Positions 7,358-15,055 of a stretch of DNA of 64,000 nucleotides are shown here, one piece after another (position 1 is the stretch's first letter; every line of letters begins with the position of its first letter). Source of the DNA: Cupriavidus sp. WGlv3 (GTDB taxonomy: Bacteria > Pseudomonadota > Gammaproteobacteria > Burkholderiales > Burkholderiaceae); the NCBI RefSeq assembly GCF_023952475.1, contig NZ_JALHRX010000014.1, positions 62,001 through 126,000 on the forward strand, written 5' to 3'. The notes under the pieces are model-generated. The model searched no databases. It saw only the letters and a program-made list of their open reading frames with translations, and had not been told where the DNA came from. The translations under genes and the position numbers were made by a program.

Positions 7358-8752
7358 TCAGCGGTTGAAGAGGCCCTTCATGCCGCCCTTCATCGCACCC
7401 ATCTGGCGCATCATCTTCATCATGCCGCCGCCCTTGAGCTTCTTCATCATGGACTGCATCTGGTCGAACTGGTTGAGCAGGCGGTTGACCTCCTGCACCG
7501 GCACGCCGGCGCCCGCGGCGATGCGGCGCTTGCGGCTGGCCTTGATCAGGTCGGGCTTGGCGCGCTCGGCCGGGGTCATGCTGTTGATGATGCCTTCCAT
7601 GCGCGCCACCTGCTTCTCGGCCTGGTCCATGTTGGCGCCCTGCGCCTGCTGGGCGAACTGCGCCGGCAGCTTGTCGACCAGGCTGCCCAGGCCGCCCATC
7701 TTCTTCATCTGGCCGATCTGGGCCTTGAAGTCTTCCAGGTCGAAGTCGCCGGTCTTCTTGATCTTCTTGGCCAGCTTCTCGGCCGCTTCCATGTCGACGC
7801 CGCGCTGGGCTTCCTCGACCAGCGCGAGGATGTCGCCCATGCCCAGGATGCGCTGGGCCATGCGGTCGGGGTAGAAGGGCTCCAGGCCATCCAGCTTCTC
7901 GCCGACGCCGACGAACTTGATCGGGCGGCCGGTGATATGGCGCACCGACAGTGCCGCGCCGCCGCGCGCATCGCCGTCCAGCTTGGTCAGCACCACGCCG
8001 GTCAGCGGCAGGGTGTCATTGAAGGCCTTGGCGGTGTTGACCGCGTCCTGGCCCAGCATGGCGTCGACCACGAACAGGGTTTCAGCCGGCTTCAGTTCGG
8101 CGTGCAGCGCGGCGATTTCCTGCATCATCGCCTCGTCGATACCCAGCCGGCCGGCGGTGTCGACGATCAGCACGTCGTGGTAATGCTTGCGCGCCCAGTC
8201 CACCGCCGCGCGGGCGATGTCCACCGGCTTCTGGTCCGGCTGCGACGGGAAGAACTCGGCGCCGACCTGCTCCGATACGGTCTTGAGCTGGGCGATGGCA
8301 GCGGGGCGGTAGACGTCGCACGAGACCGTCAGCACCTTCTTCTTTTTGTTTTCCTTGAGCCACTTGGCCAGCTTGCCCACGGTTGTGGTCTTGCCGGCGC
8401 CCTGCAGGCCGGCCATCAGGATGATGGCGGGCGGTTGCACCGCCAGGTTCAGCTCGGCTTCCTTGTTGTTGCCGCCAGCGGCCTCGGCGCCGCCGATCAC
8501 CGCGGTCAGCTCGCGCTGGACCACGCCGACCAGGGCCTGCCCGGGGGTCAGGCTGCTGACCACCTCTTCGCCCATGGCCTTTTCTTTTACGCGGGCCACG
8601 AATTCGCGCACGACCGGCAGCGCCACGTCGGCTTCGAGCATGGCAAGGCGCACTTCGCGCAGCATCTCGGCGGTGTTGGCCTCGGTCAGGCGCGCCTCGC
8701 CGCGCATGGTCTTGACCACACGCGCCAGGCGTTGAGTGAGATTGTCCAGCAT
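7358..8752 (-). CDS. ffh: Signal recognition particle GTPase Ffh
   Basis: SRP54 homologue that binds 4.5S RNA and signal sequences and docks nascent membrane proteins at FtsY. N domain residues 1-90; G domain with the P-loop GLQGAGKT (115-122), DTAGR and TKLDGDARGG; then the methionine-rich M domain ending in a Met/Lys/Gly tail. 464 aa, a little over the E. coli length (453 aa). The start is the ATG at 8752 because the family begins MFxNLTxRL; an upstream in-frame ATG would add a Pro/Ser-rich extension unlike any Ffh. It diverges from the CcsA-like gene. Confidence 0.97.
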   Translation of the reverse strand: MLDNLTQRLARVVKTMRGEARLTEANTAEMLREVRLAMLEADVALPVVREFVARVKEKAMGEEVVSSLTPGQALVGVVQRELTAVIGGAEAAGGNNKEAELNLAVQPPAIILMAGLQGAGKTTTVGKLAKWLKENKKKKVLTVSCDVYRPAAIAQLKTVSEQVGAEFFPSQPDQKPVDIARAAVDWARKHYHDVLIVDTAGRLGIDEAMMQEIAALHAELKPAETLFVVDAMLGQDAVNTAKAFNDTLPLTGVVLTKLDGDARGGAALSVRHITGRPIKFVGVGEKLDGLEPFYPDRMAQRILGMGDILALVEEAQRGVDMEAAEKLAKKIKKTGDFDLEDFKAQIGQMKKMGGLGSLVDKLPAQFAQQAQGANMDQAEKQVARMEGIINSMTPAERAKPDLIKASRKRRIAAGAGVPVQEVNRLLNQFDQMQSMMKKLKGGGMMKMMRQMGAMKGGMKGLFNR

Positions 8753-8894
8753 GGCAGGAATCGGGGGAGAAGTCGGAGCAGGGCTCGGGGCTGAAATCGG
8801 GAGGCAGTCCGGCACACGGGGCGGGCCTGGAACACCGCTTACACCGGTTCAAGCGGGCCGCCACCGTCCGTGGGCACTAAGGTAAACTGCGTAA

Positions 8895-9833
8895 ATGGTC
8901 ATTGTACTGTATGCCCTGACGGCACTTCTCTATTGCGGCCTGGCCTGGCACGGCTGGGCCACGCGTCATCCGCGCGTGGCGGCCGCCGCTGGTCCGGCGG
9001 GCGGCTCGGCTGCCGCCGTGCTGGTGGCGGGCGGCGGGCCCATCCCCCCCGCAGGCGGCGCGCACGGCGAGGGGCGCCCGGCCTGGTGGCACGTGCTGAT
9101 GCTGGCCGCGCTGGCCAGCCACGGCATGCTGCTGCACGAAACCATCTTCCCGGCCGAGCGCATGATGTTCGGCTTTGCCTTTGCACTCTCGGCCATGCTG
9201 TGGCTGGGCGTGGGCATCTACTGGATCGAGAGCTTCTTCTTCTCGCTGGCGGGGCTGGGCCTGATCGTGATCCCGGTGGCGCTGGTGGCCAGCCTGATGC
9301 CATTAGCCTTTCCCGGCTCGCAGATCCTGGGCTACGCCGCGCGGCCGCTGTTCAAGCTGCATTTCATTATCGCCAACGTGGCCTACGGACTGTTCACGCT
9401 GGCGGCCTTCCACGCTTTCCTGATGCTGCTGGCCGAGCGGCGCCTGCACGGCTTCCGGCACGCGCCGGCGCGGCCGTCGGCGCCGCAGCCGGGCCAGTGG
9501 CTGGGGCGCTGGCTGGACCTGCTGCCGCCGCTGCTGACGCTGGAGAAGCTGCTGTTCCGGCTGATCGGCGCCGGCTTCGTGCTGCTGACGCTGACCATCG
9601 GCTCGGGCCTGCTGTTCTCCGAAGAGCTGTTCGGGCGGGCCTTCCGGCTGGACCACAAGACCGTGTTCGCGCTGATCTCGTGGGCCATGTTCGGCGGCAT
9701 CCTGGCCGGGCGCATCTTCCGCGGCTGGCGCGGCAAGGTGGCGCTGCGCTGGGTCATCGCCTCGTTCGGCATCCTGCTGCTGGCCTATGTCGGCAGCCGT
9801 TTCGTGATTGAAGTCGTCCTGCACCGGCTCTGA
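8895..9833 (+). CDS. CcsA/YpjD-like inner-membrane protein (cytochrome c assembly family)
   Basis: Polytopic membrane protein of 312 aa with about eight hydrophobic segments, matching the CcsA/CcmC-type assembly family and the stand-alone YpjD form often found next to ffh in proteobacteria. Histidines near membrane segments (ASHGMLLHE; FKLHFIIANVAYG; RLDHKTVFAL) resemble haem-handling positions in the family. It lacks the large soluble domain and WWD-type tryptophan-rich loop of true cytochrome c synthetases, so a direct maturase role is doubtful. It is divergent from ffh, and the PP0621-like gene starts 6 nt after its stop. Confidence 0.8.
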   Translation: MVIVLYALTALLYCGLAWHGWATRHPRVAAAAGPAGGSAAAVLVAGGGPIPPAGGAHGEGRPAWWHVLMLAALASHGMLLHETIFPAERMMFGFAFALSAMLWLGVGIYWIESFFFSLAGLGLIVIPVALVASLMPLAFPGSQILGYAARPLFKLHFIIANVAYGLFTLAAFHAFLMLLAERRLHGFRHAPARPSAPQPGQWLGRWLDLLPPLLTLEKLLFRLIGAGFVLLTLTIGSGLLFSEELFGRAFRLDHKTVFALISWAMFGGILAGRIFRGWRGKVALRWVIASFGILLLAYVGSRFVIEVVLHRL

Positions 9834-9839
9834 TTTGCC

Positions 9840-10139
9840 ATGGCACGTATCCTGATCCTGCTGGCCGTGGTGCTGGGCGTCTTCTGGTGGCTGCGCGCGC
9901 GCGCCGAAGCCCGCCTGGCCGAGCATCGCGCACGCCAGGCCCGTGAGGCCAGCGAACACGCGGCCGCCGGCACGCCCGACGCCGCCGCCGAGCGCATGGT
10001 CCAGTGCGCCCAGTGCGGCGTGCACCTGCCGCAGGGCGACGCCATTGCCTGGCGCGGCCTGCACTACTGCCGGCGCAGCCACCTGCCCGACGAGAGCCGC
10101 ACTGAAGGCGGCGACGGCAGCAGCGGCCCGCGCCCATGA
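9840..10139 (+). CDS. PP0621-family small membrane-anchored CxxC protein
   Basis: 99 aa: one N-terminal membrane segment (about residues 3-18), a charged Arg/Ala-rich linker, then a CAQCGVHLPQ motif and a second Cys/His cluster (HYC), suggesting a small zinc-ribbon-like domain at the C-terminus. This layout is that of PP0621-type proteins, whose function is not established. It starts 6 nt after the CcsA-like gene and its stop overlaps the pilS start (ATGA), placing it in one operon with the two-component system. Confidence 0.75.
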   Translation: MARILILLAVVLGVFWWLRARAEARLAEHRARQAREASEHAAAGTPDAAAERMVQCAQCGVHLPQGDAIAWRGLHYCRRSHLPDESRTEGGDGSSGPRP

Positions 10140-12283
10140 CCGAGCCGGCGCCGTCGGCCTGGCAGCGGCTGAACGCCTGGCGCGGCCTGGCGCAGCTGTG
10201 GCGCCAGCCCGAGCCGCCTGACTTCCACTGGCGCCTGCTGCGCTATTTCTGCTGGACCCGCGTCGCCGTGGGTCTGCTGCTGCTCGGCTTTGCGCTGATT
10301 CGGCGCGGCGAGCCGGCCACCGGCGCCGCCAGCGCCGCCGCTTCCACCATCACGGCCGCAATTCCCGCCTTGCCCTTCGGCCTGGAGGCCATGGGCGGCA
10401 TCGAGCATGCGGCGGCCATGGCCGTCGCCGTCCCTTACCTTGGCATTGCCCTGGCGATGCTGGCCGGCACGCTCTGGCGCCGGCATTTCCATCTGCGCGT
10501 GCGGGTGCAGGTGCTGGCCGACCTGGCGCTGCTGGCGCTGGTCTTCAGCGTGCTGGGCCGGGGCGGGCATGCCGAGGGCCTGGCCATGATCTTCCTGCTG
10601 CCGGCACTGGAAGCCGGCGCGCTGACCAGCCTGCTGTTCGCGCTGTTTGCCGCGGCGATCTCGGCGCTGGTGGTGATGAGCGGGCCGTTCATGCACACCA
10701 TCCTGCTGCGCCAGGCCGATGCCGGGCTGCTGGGCTCGGGCCTGTTCGGCCTGGTGTTCATGATCGCCGCGCTGCTGATGTATATGCTGGCCAACCGCCA
10801 GCTCGCGCAGGAGCGCCTGGCGCTGGCGCGCGAGCAGGAGCTGCGCCTGCAGCAACTGGTCAACCGGCTGATGGTCAACGACATGCAGGACGGCGTGATG
10901 CTGGTGCGCGCCAACGGCGCGGTGGTGGCCGCCAATCCCGCCGCGGTGGTGCTGCTGGGGGTGCAGCCGCACGAGCGCATCTACTCGCGCAAGCTCGGTG
11001 GCGCGCCCGCTGGCGAACCCGGGCCCGGCGGCGGCGATACCGTGCTGTTCGACCTGCGCCGCATCCCGCGCCTGCAGCCGCTGATGGAAATGCTGCGCGA
11101 CTGGCTGCGCAGCAAGGACGACGTGCCGCGCATCCTGCAGCTGCTGCCGATGGCCTCCGGCGCCGCGCTGGCCGACGGCACCATGCAGCACACCCGGCTG
11201 CGGCTGCGCTTTGTGCTGCCGGGCCTGGCCGGGCTGCGCTCGACCATGGCGCACGGCCGCACCGTACCGGCCGCGCTCGATACCGCCGCGTGGAACGAGC
11301 TGTCGCCCGAAGCCGCCGGGCGCCTGCGCCTGGCCATTGCCCAGAACGAGGCCATGGCGTGGTCGCAGCAGGATGAGGCGCTGCTGCGCAGCGAGATGCG
11401 CGACACCGTGCTGGTCCATATCGAAAGCTGGGAGCGCATTGCCGAGCAGGTGCAGCAGGAAAAGCTGGCCGCCATGGGCCGGCTGGTGGCCAGCATCGCG
11501 CACCAGATCCGCAACCCGCTGGCGGCAATCAGCCAGGCCAGCGAGCTGCTGGGCGATTCCAGCCGGCACGGTCCTGAAGCGCAGGACCCGGACGGTGCCG
11601 ATGTCGATATCGACGCCCGCCTGCTGCGCATCATCCACGACAACGTGCGCCGGCTCGACCAGGTGGTGTCGGACGTGCTGCAGATGTCGCGGCGCCCGCG
11701 CACCGGCCGCAGCACCGTGCACCTGGCGCAGGCGCTGCCCGAGATCGTCGAGCGCTGGCGCGCCGAAATGCGCCAGCGCCGCCCGCGCGCCGGCGAGACC
11801 CGCCCGGCGGGCCGCGCCGACATTAACGCCAATGCCATCCGCCTGACCGTCGACGTGGCCCAGCCGGTAGTGTTCGACGCCGCGCAGCTGCAGCAGGTGC
11901 TGGGCAACCTGCTCGACAACGCCTGGCGCTACTGCAGCCGGTTGCCGGGCTCGATCCGCCTGCTGGCCCATGCGCTGGACCAGCACCATGCCGAGCTGAT
12001 CGTCTGGAACGATGGCGCCGAGGTGGCGCGCGAACACCAGCGCAGCCTGTTCGAGCCGTTCTTCACCAGCAACGCCCAGGGCACCGGGCTGGGCCTGTTC
12101 ATGGCGCGCGAGCTGTGCGGCGCCAATGACGCCCAGGTGCGCTACGGCTCCATCTCGCTGCCGGCGCTGATCGAGCGCACCGGCATGCTGGCCTCCAGCG
12201 CGCGCGATACACTGCCGGGCAAGGCCTTCGTGCTGACCTTGCGCATCGAGAGCGCAGAGGCTGCCGCGGCGGCCGCCGTCTGA
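10136..12283 (+). CDS. pilS: PilS-type sensor histidine kinase
   Basis: Membrane histidine kinase, 715 aa, partner of the adjacent NtrC-type regulator. About six hydrophobic segments occupy residues 35-225, then a PAS-like region (NRLMVNDMQDGVMLVRANG), a HisKA domain with phosphoacceptor His456 in SIAHQIRNPLAAI, and a HATPase domain with the N box (LGNLLDNAWRYC) and G2-like box (GTGLGLFMARELC). Arrangement and neighbours match PilS, which controls type IV pilin transcription through PilR and sigma-54. The start overlaps the upstream stop. The pilA target is not in this window, so the specific role rests on family knowledge. Confidence 0.88.
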   Translation: MTEPAPSAWQRLNAWRGLAQLWRQPEPPDFHWRLLRYFCWTRVAVGLLLLGFALIRRGEPATGAASAAASTITAAIPALPFGLEAMGGIEHAAAMAVAVPYLGIALAMLAGTLWRRHFHLRVRVQVLADLALLALVFSVLGRGGHAEGLAMIFLLPALEAGALTSLLFALFAAAISALVVMSGPFMHTILLRQADAGLLGSGLFGLVFMIAALLMYMLANRQLAQERLALAREQELRLQQLVNRLMVNDMQDGVMLVRANGAVVAANPAAVVLLGVQPHERIYSRKLGGAPAGEPGPGGGDTVLFDLRRIPRLQPLMEMLRDWLRSKDDVPRILQLLPMASGAALADGTMQHTRLRLRFVLPGLAGLRSTMAHGRTVPAALDTAAWNELSPEAAGRLRLAIAQNEAMAWSQQDEALLRSEMRDTVLVHIESWERIAEQVQQEKLAAMGRLVASIAHQIRNPLAAISQASELLGDSSRHGPEAQDPDGADVDIDARLLRIIHDNVRRLDQVVSDVLQMSRRPRTGRSTVHLAQALPEIVERWRAEMRQRRPRAGETRPAGRADINANAIRLTVDVAQPVVFDAAQLQQVLGNLLDNAWRYCSRLPGSIRLLAHALDQHHAELIVWNDGAEVAREHQRSLFEPFFTSNAQGTGLGLFMARELCGANDAQVRYGSISLPALIERTGMLASSARDTLPGKAFVLTLRIESAEAAAAAAV

Positions 12284-12308
12284 CCTGTCTTTATCCAGCC
12301 ACCACTCC

Positions 12309-13940
12309 ATGCCACCCCGAATGTCCCGCGCGCCCGATCCCATCCTGGTCATCGACGACGAGGCCGACCTGCGCGAGCTGCTGGACATCTCCATCCGCCG
12401 CATGGGCCATGACGTGGTGCTGGCCGGCTCGCTGGCCGAGGCGCGCGACAAGCTGGCGCAGGGCCGCTACAGCCTGGTGCTGACCGACATGCGCCTGGGC
12501 GACGGGCTGGGCATCGAGATCGTGCGCCAGCTGTCCGCCGCGCCGGAACGCATCCCGGTGGCCGTGATCACCGCCTACGGCAGCGCCGACAACGCCGTCG
12601 AGGCGCTCAAGGCCGGCGCCTTCGACTACATCGCCAAGCCGGTGTCGCTGGACCAGCTGCGCAGCCTGGTGCTGAACGCGCTGGGCCGCCAGTCGCGCGA
12701 CAACGCCGATGCCGACGCCGCCACGGCGGCGGATCAGGCCGCCGACCGCGCCGCCGCGCTGCTGCCCGGCCATTCCGCGGCGATGCAGGAGGTACGCCGC
12801 TCGCTGTCGCGGCTGGCGCGCAGCATGGCGCCGGTGGTGATCAGCGGCGAATCGGGCAGCGGCAAGGAGCGCGCGGCACAGGCCATTCATGCGATCAGCA
12901 GTCGGGCCGCGCATCCGTTCGTCGCCGTCAACTGCGGCGCCATCCCCGAGAACCTGATGGAGTCCGAGTTCTTCGGCTACGTCAAAGGGGCGTTCACCGG
13001 CGCCGACGCCGAGCGCGGCGGCTTCTTCCAGGCCGCCAACGGCGGCACGCTGCTGCTCGACGAGGTGGCCGACCTGCCGCTGCCGATGCAGGTCAAGCTG
13101 TTGCGCGCGTTGCAGGAGCGCCGCGTGCGCAAGATCGGCGCCAGCCGCGAAGACGCCGTCGACGTGCGCGTGATGTGCGCCAGCCACAAGGACCTGGCCG
13201 CGATGGTGGCGGCGGGGCAGTTCCGGCAGGACCTGTATTACCGCCTGAACGTGCTGGCGCTGCGCATGCCCACGCTGCGCGAGCGCGGCGAAGACATCCC
13301 GGTGCTGGGGCGCGCCATCCTGCACCACCTGGCCGTGCGCTACGGCGATGCGCACCCCAAACGGCTGTCGCCGGCGGCGCTGCAGCGGCTGGCGGCCTAT
13401 CCGTTCCCGGGCAATGTGCGCGAGCTGGAAAACCTGCTCGAGCGCGCCTACGCGTTTGCCGAGCGCGAGGACATCGAGCTGGCCGACCTGGGCCCGCTGG
13501 ACGCCGGCGCCGTGCGCGCCGGGCTGATGCCTGCCCCGGCGCCGGTGATGGTGCCGCAGCCGATGGCACCATACCCCTACGCGCCCTGGGGCACGGCCGG
13601 GGTAGCGGCCGTGCCTGTCGCGGCCACGCCTGCGCCGGTTCCGGCCGAGACGCCACCGGCGGCCGCTGCCGCCGTGCCCGAACCCGAGCCCGCCGGCGAC
13701 CCCGCCGAGCGCGCCTGCCGCGGGATCGTCTTCCCGATCGACCTGCCCGCCAGGCTGGAAGCGGTCGAACGCGAACTGATCCTGCAGGCGCTGGCCCAGA
13801 CCAACTTCAACCGCACCGCGGCCGCGCCGCTGCTGGGCCTGAACCTGCGCCAGCTGCGCTACCGCATCCAGCAGCTGGGCATCCGCGAAGCCATGGACGC
13901 CGCCGACCGTGGCGCCGTGGAAGGCGAGGGCACGCCATGA
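12309..13940 (+). CDS. pilR: PilR-type sigma-54 response regulator
   Basis: NtrC-family activator, 543 aa. Receiver domain with phosphoacceptor Asp60 (VLTDMRLGD); AAA+ domain with Walker A GESGSGKE (180-187) and the sigma-54-contacting GAFTGA loop (227-232); then a long Pro/Ala-rich linker (about 405-460) and a Fis-type helix-turn-helix at the end (NRTAAAPLLGLNLRQLRYRI). A second in-frame ATG at 12321 is equally possible as start. It lies 25 nt after pilS and overlaps ampD. The Pro/Ala linker is longer than usual for the family. Confidence 0.9.
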   Translation: MPPRMSRAPDPILVIDDEADLRELLDISIRRMGHDVVLAGSLAEARDKLAQGRYSLVLTDMRLGDGLGIEIVRQLSAAPERIPVAVITAYGSADNAVEALKAGAFDYIAKPVSLDQLRSLVLNALGRQSRDNADADAATAADQAADRAAALLPGHSAAMQEVRRSLSRLARSMAPVVISGESGSGKERAAQAIHAISSRAAHPFVAVNCGAIPENLMESEFFGYVKGAFTGADAERGGFFQAANGGTLLLDEVADLPLPMQVKLLRALQERRVRKIGASREDAVDVRVMCASHKDLAAMVAAGQFRQDLYYRLNVLALRMPTLRERGEDIPVLGRAILHHLAVRYGDAHPKRLSPAALQRLAAYPFPGNVRELENLLERAYAFAEREDIELADLGPLDAGAVRAGLMPAPAPVMVPQPMAPYPYAPWGTAGVAAVPVAATPAPVPAETPPAAAAAVPEPEPAGDPAERACRGIVFPIDLPARLEAVERELILQALAQTNFNRTAAAPLLGLNLRQLRYRIQQLGIREAMDAADRGAVEGEGTP

Positions 13941-14557
13941 CCGCGCCCGCGTCTTCGTCTTATCTGCCCGGTGCCGACGGCTGGGTCCCGGCCGCGCGCC
14001 GCGTGCCTTCGCCCAATTTCGACGCGCGCCCGGACGGCATGCCGGTGGACCTGGTGGTGCTGCACAACATCAGCCTGCCGCCCGGCCAGTTCGGCAGCGG
14101 CGACATCGAAGCCTTTTTCCAGAACCGGCTCGATCCCGGCAAGCACCCGTTCTTTGCCACCATCCACCAGGTCCAGGTGTCCGCGCACTTCCTGGTGACG
14201 CGCACGGGCGAGCTGGTGCAGTTCGTGCCGTGCACGCAGCGGGCCTGGCATGCCGGTCAGTCAGACTTCTTCGGCCGCGCGCGCTGCAACGATTTTTCCA
14301 TCGGCATCGAGATCGAAGGCTGCGACGACCTGCCGTTCACCAAAGCCCAGTACGACACCGTGGCCGCGCTGGTGCCCGCGCTGATGGCCGCCTACCCGGT
14401 GCGCGCGATTGCCGGCCACAGCGACATTGCGCCGGGCCGCAAGACCGATCCCGGCCCGCATTTCGACTGGGCGCGGTTTGCGCGGCTGGCGGGCGTAGAG
14501 GCGGGCATGTTGCCTTACCGACGCCCTGGCGCGGGCGGCCACGTGACGGATTCTTAA
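13937..14557 (+). CDS. ampD: 1,6-anhydro-N-acetylmuramyl-L-alanine amidase AmpD
   Basis: Cytoplasmic zinc amidase of peptidoglycan recycling that removes the stem peptide from anhydromuropeptides; its loss derepresses AmpC beta-lactamase in many Gram-negatives. The expected zinc ligands are His43 (VVLHNIS), His161 and Asp171 (the GHSDIAPGRKTDPGP motif), with the family WHAG and FSIGIEIEG segments. 206 aa, slightly longer than E. coli AmpD. The ATG overlaps the pilR stop (ATGA), a fixed arrangement in Burkholderiaceae. About 500 bp without a gene follows. Confidence 0.95.
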   Translation: MTAPASSSYLPGADGWVPAARRVPSPNFDARPDGMPVDLVVLHNISLPPGQFGSGDIEAFFQNRLDPGKHPFFATIHQVQVSAHFLVTRTGELVQFVPCTQRAWHAGQSDFFGRARCNDFSIGIEIEGCDDLPFTKAQYDTVAALVPALMAAYPVRAIAGHSDIAPGRKTDPGPHFDWARFARLAGVEAGMLPYRRPGAGGHVTDS

Positions 14558-14754
14558 CGCCATTCGGCCGTCCCGCGCGCGCCATCCCGGCGCACATGCC
14601 CCCACGTCGGTGTGGGGCTATCGCAACCTCGCAACAATCAAAAAAATTTTTGTGAAATGTGCAGTTGCGAACGGTCTGGCCGAAACCCTTGCGACTACTA
14701 GGCTTGCGGGCATGTGGCGCTGCCGCACAGCCGCCGGCGTACCCCAAATAACGG
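14558..14754. other. Intergenic stretch with A-tract palindrome upstream of the nrdA promoter
   Basis: No gene is seen here. The only notable element is an A/T tract at about 14637-14653 (TCAAAAAAATTTTTGTGA), a near-palindromic curved-DNA-type sequence in an otherwise GC-rich region about 115 bp before the predicted nrdA -35. It could be a bending or nucleoid-protein site; no T-run after a GC stem marks it as a terminator for ampD. Confidence 0.4.
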
Positions 14755-14764
14755 TTGTCAAGAC

Positions 14765-14792
14765 TGGTCATTCGGAATCAGTTCACTATACT
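14765..14792 (+). promoter_or_regulatory. Predicted nrdA promoter
   Basis: A sigma-70-like promoter: -35 TGGTCA (14765-14770), 16-bp spacer, -10 TATACT (14787-14792). The -10 lies inside the upstream NrdR-like box. It would start transcription near 14799 and give a 5' leader of about 255 nt before nrdA. Confidence 0.5.
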
Positions 14793-14829
14793 TAGCCAAG
14801 TTTTCCGCATCACCCACTATATCTAGTAG
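14783..14829. promoter_or_regulatory. Tandem NrdR-box-like operators
   Basis: Two 16-bp sites resembling the NrdR consensus ACACWATATATWGTGT: 14783-14798 (TCACTATACTTAGCCA, about 10 of 16 positions) and 14814-14829 (CCACTATATCTAGTAG, about 12 of 16). They start exactly 31 bp apart, three turns of B-DNA, the spacing typical of NrdR operators of ribonucleotide reductase genes. They cover the predicted -10 and start site, which fits ATP/dATP-sensing repression by NrdR. nrdR itself is not in the window. Confidence 0.75.
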
Positions 14830-14836
14830 TCAAACC

Positions 14837-15037
14837 GGGGAGCCGGCCCCAAGAGCGAGGTAGCAGCCGCGAAGTTCGCGCATCGACTGCAAACCTCCCC
14901 GCAAGGCCAGCGAATCACAAGAGTCCCTGGCGAAATGTCCACGTAAAGGCAGTCTGTCCGCGCCCGCTTTCCAGCCGGGAGGGACGTTCTTTTTCGCCGC
15001 ATTTCGCCAGGGGCTCTTTTGTCTCTTATTGCCAGGG
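14837..15037 (+). ncRNA. Structured 5' leader of nrdA (candidate regulatory RNA)
   Basis: The leader has unusual pairing potential. (1) A nested stem at 14857-14897: GAGGT/ACCTC, then GCAG/CTGC, closing on CGCGAA-G-TTCGCG (14868-14880). (2) A 19-bp uninterrupted stem between 14919-14937 and 15000-15018, with one U-G wobble, enclosing 62 nt that can form an inner hairpin (CCCG/CGGG and GTCC/GGAC). (3) A competing partner: CCCTGGC (14925-14931), part of the long stem, can instead pair with GCCAGGG (15031-15037) just before the ribosome-binding site AGGAG (15046-15050). No known riboswitch consensus (for example the cobalamin box) was recognised. Function is inference. Confidence 0.5.
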
Positions 15038-15055
15038 TAAAAAACAGGAGTTCTC

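Noticed and set aside
14837..15037. A cobalamin riboswitch before nrdA
   Set aside because: The leader does not show the conserved B12-box or core sequence; the known consensus was not found despite the strong folding.
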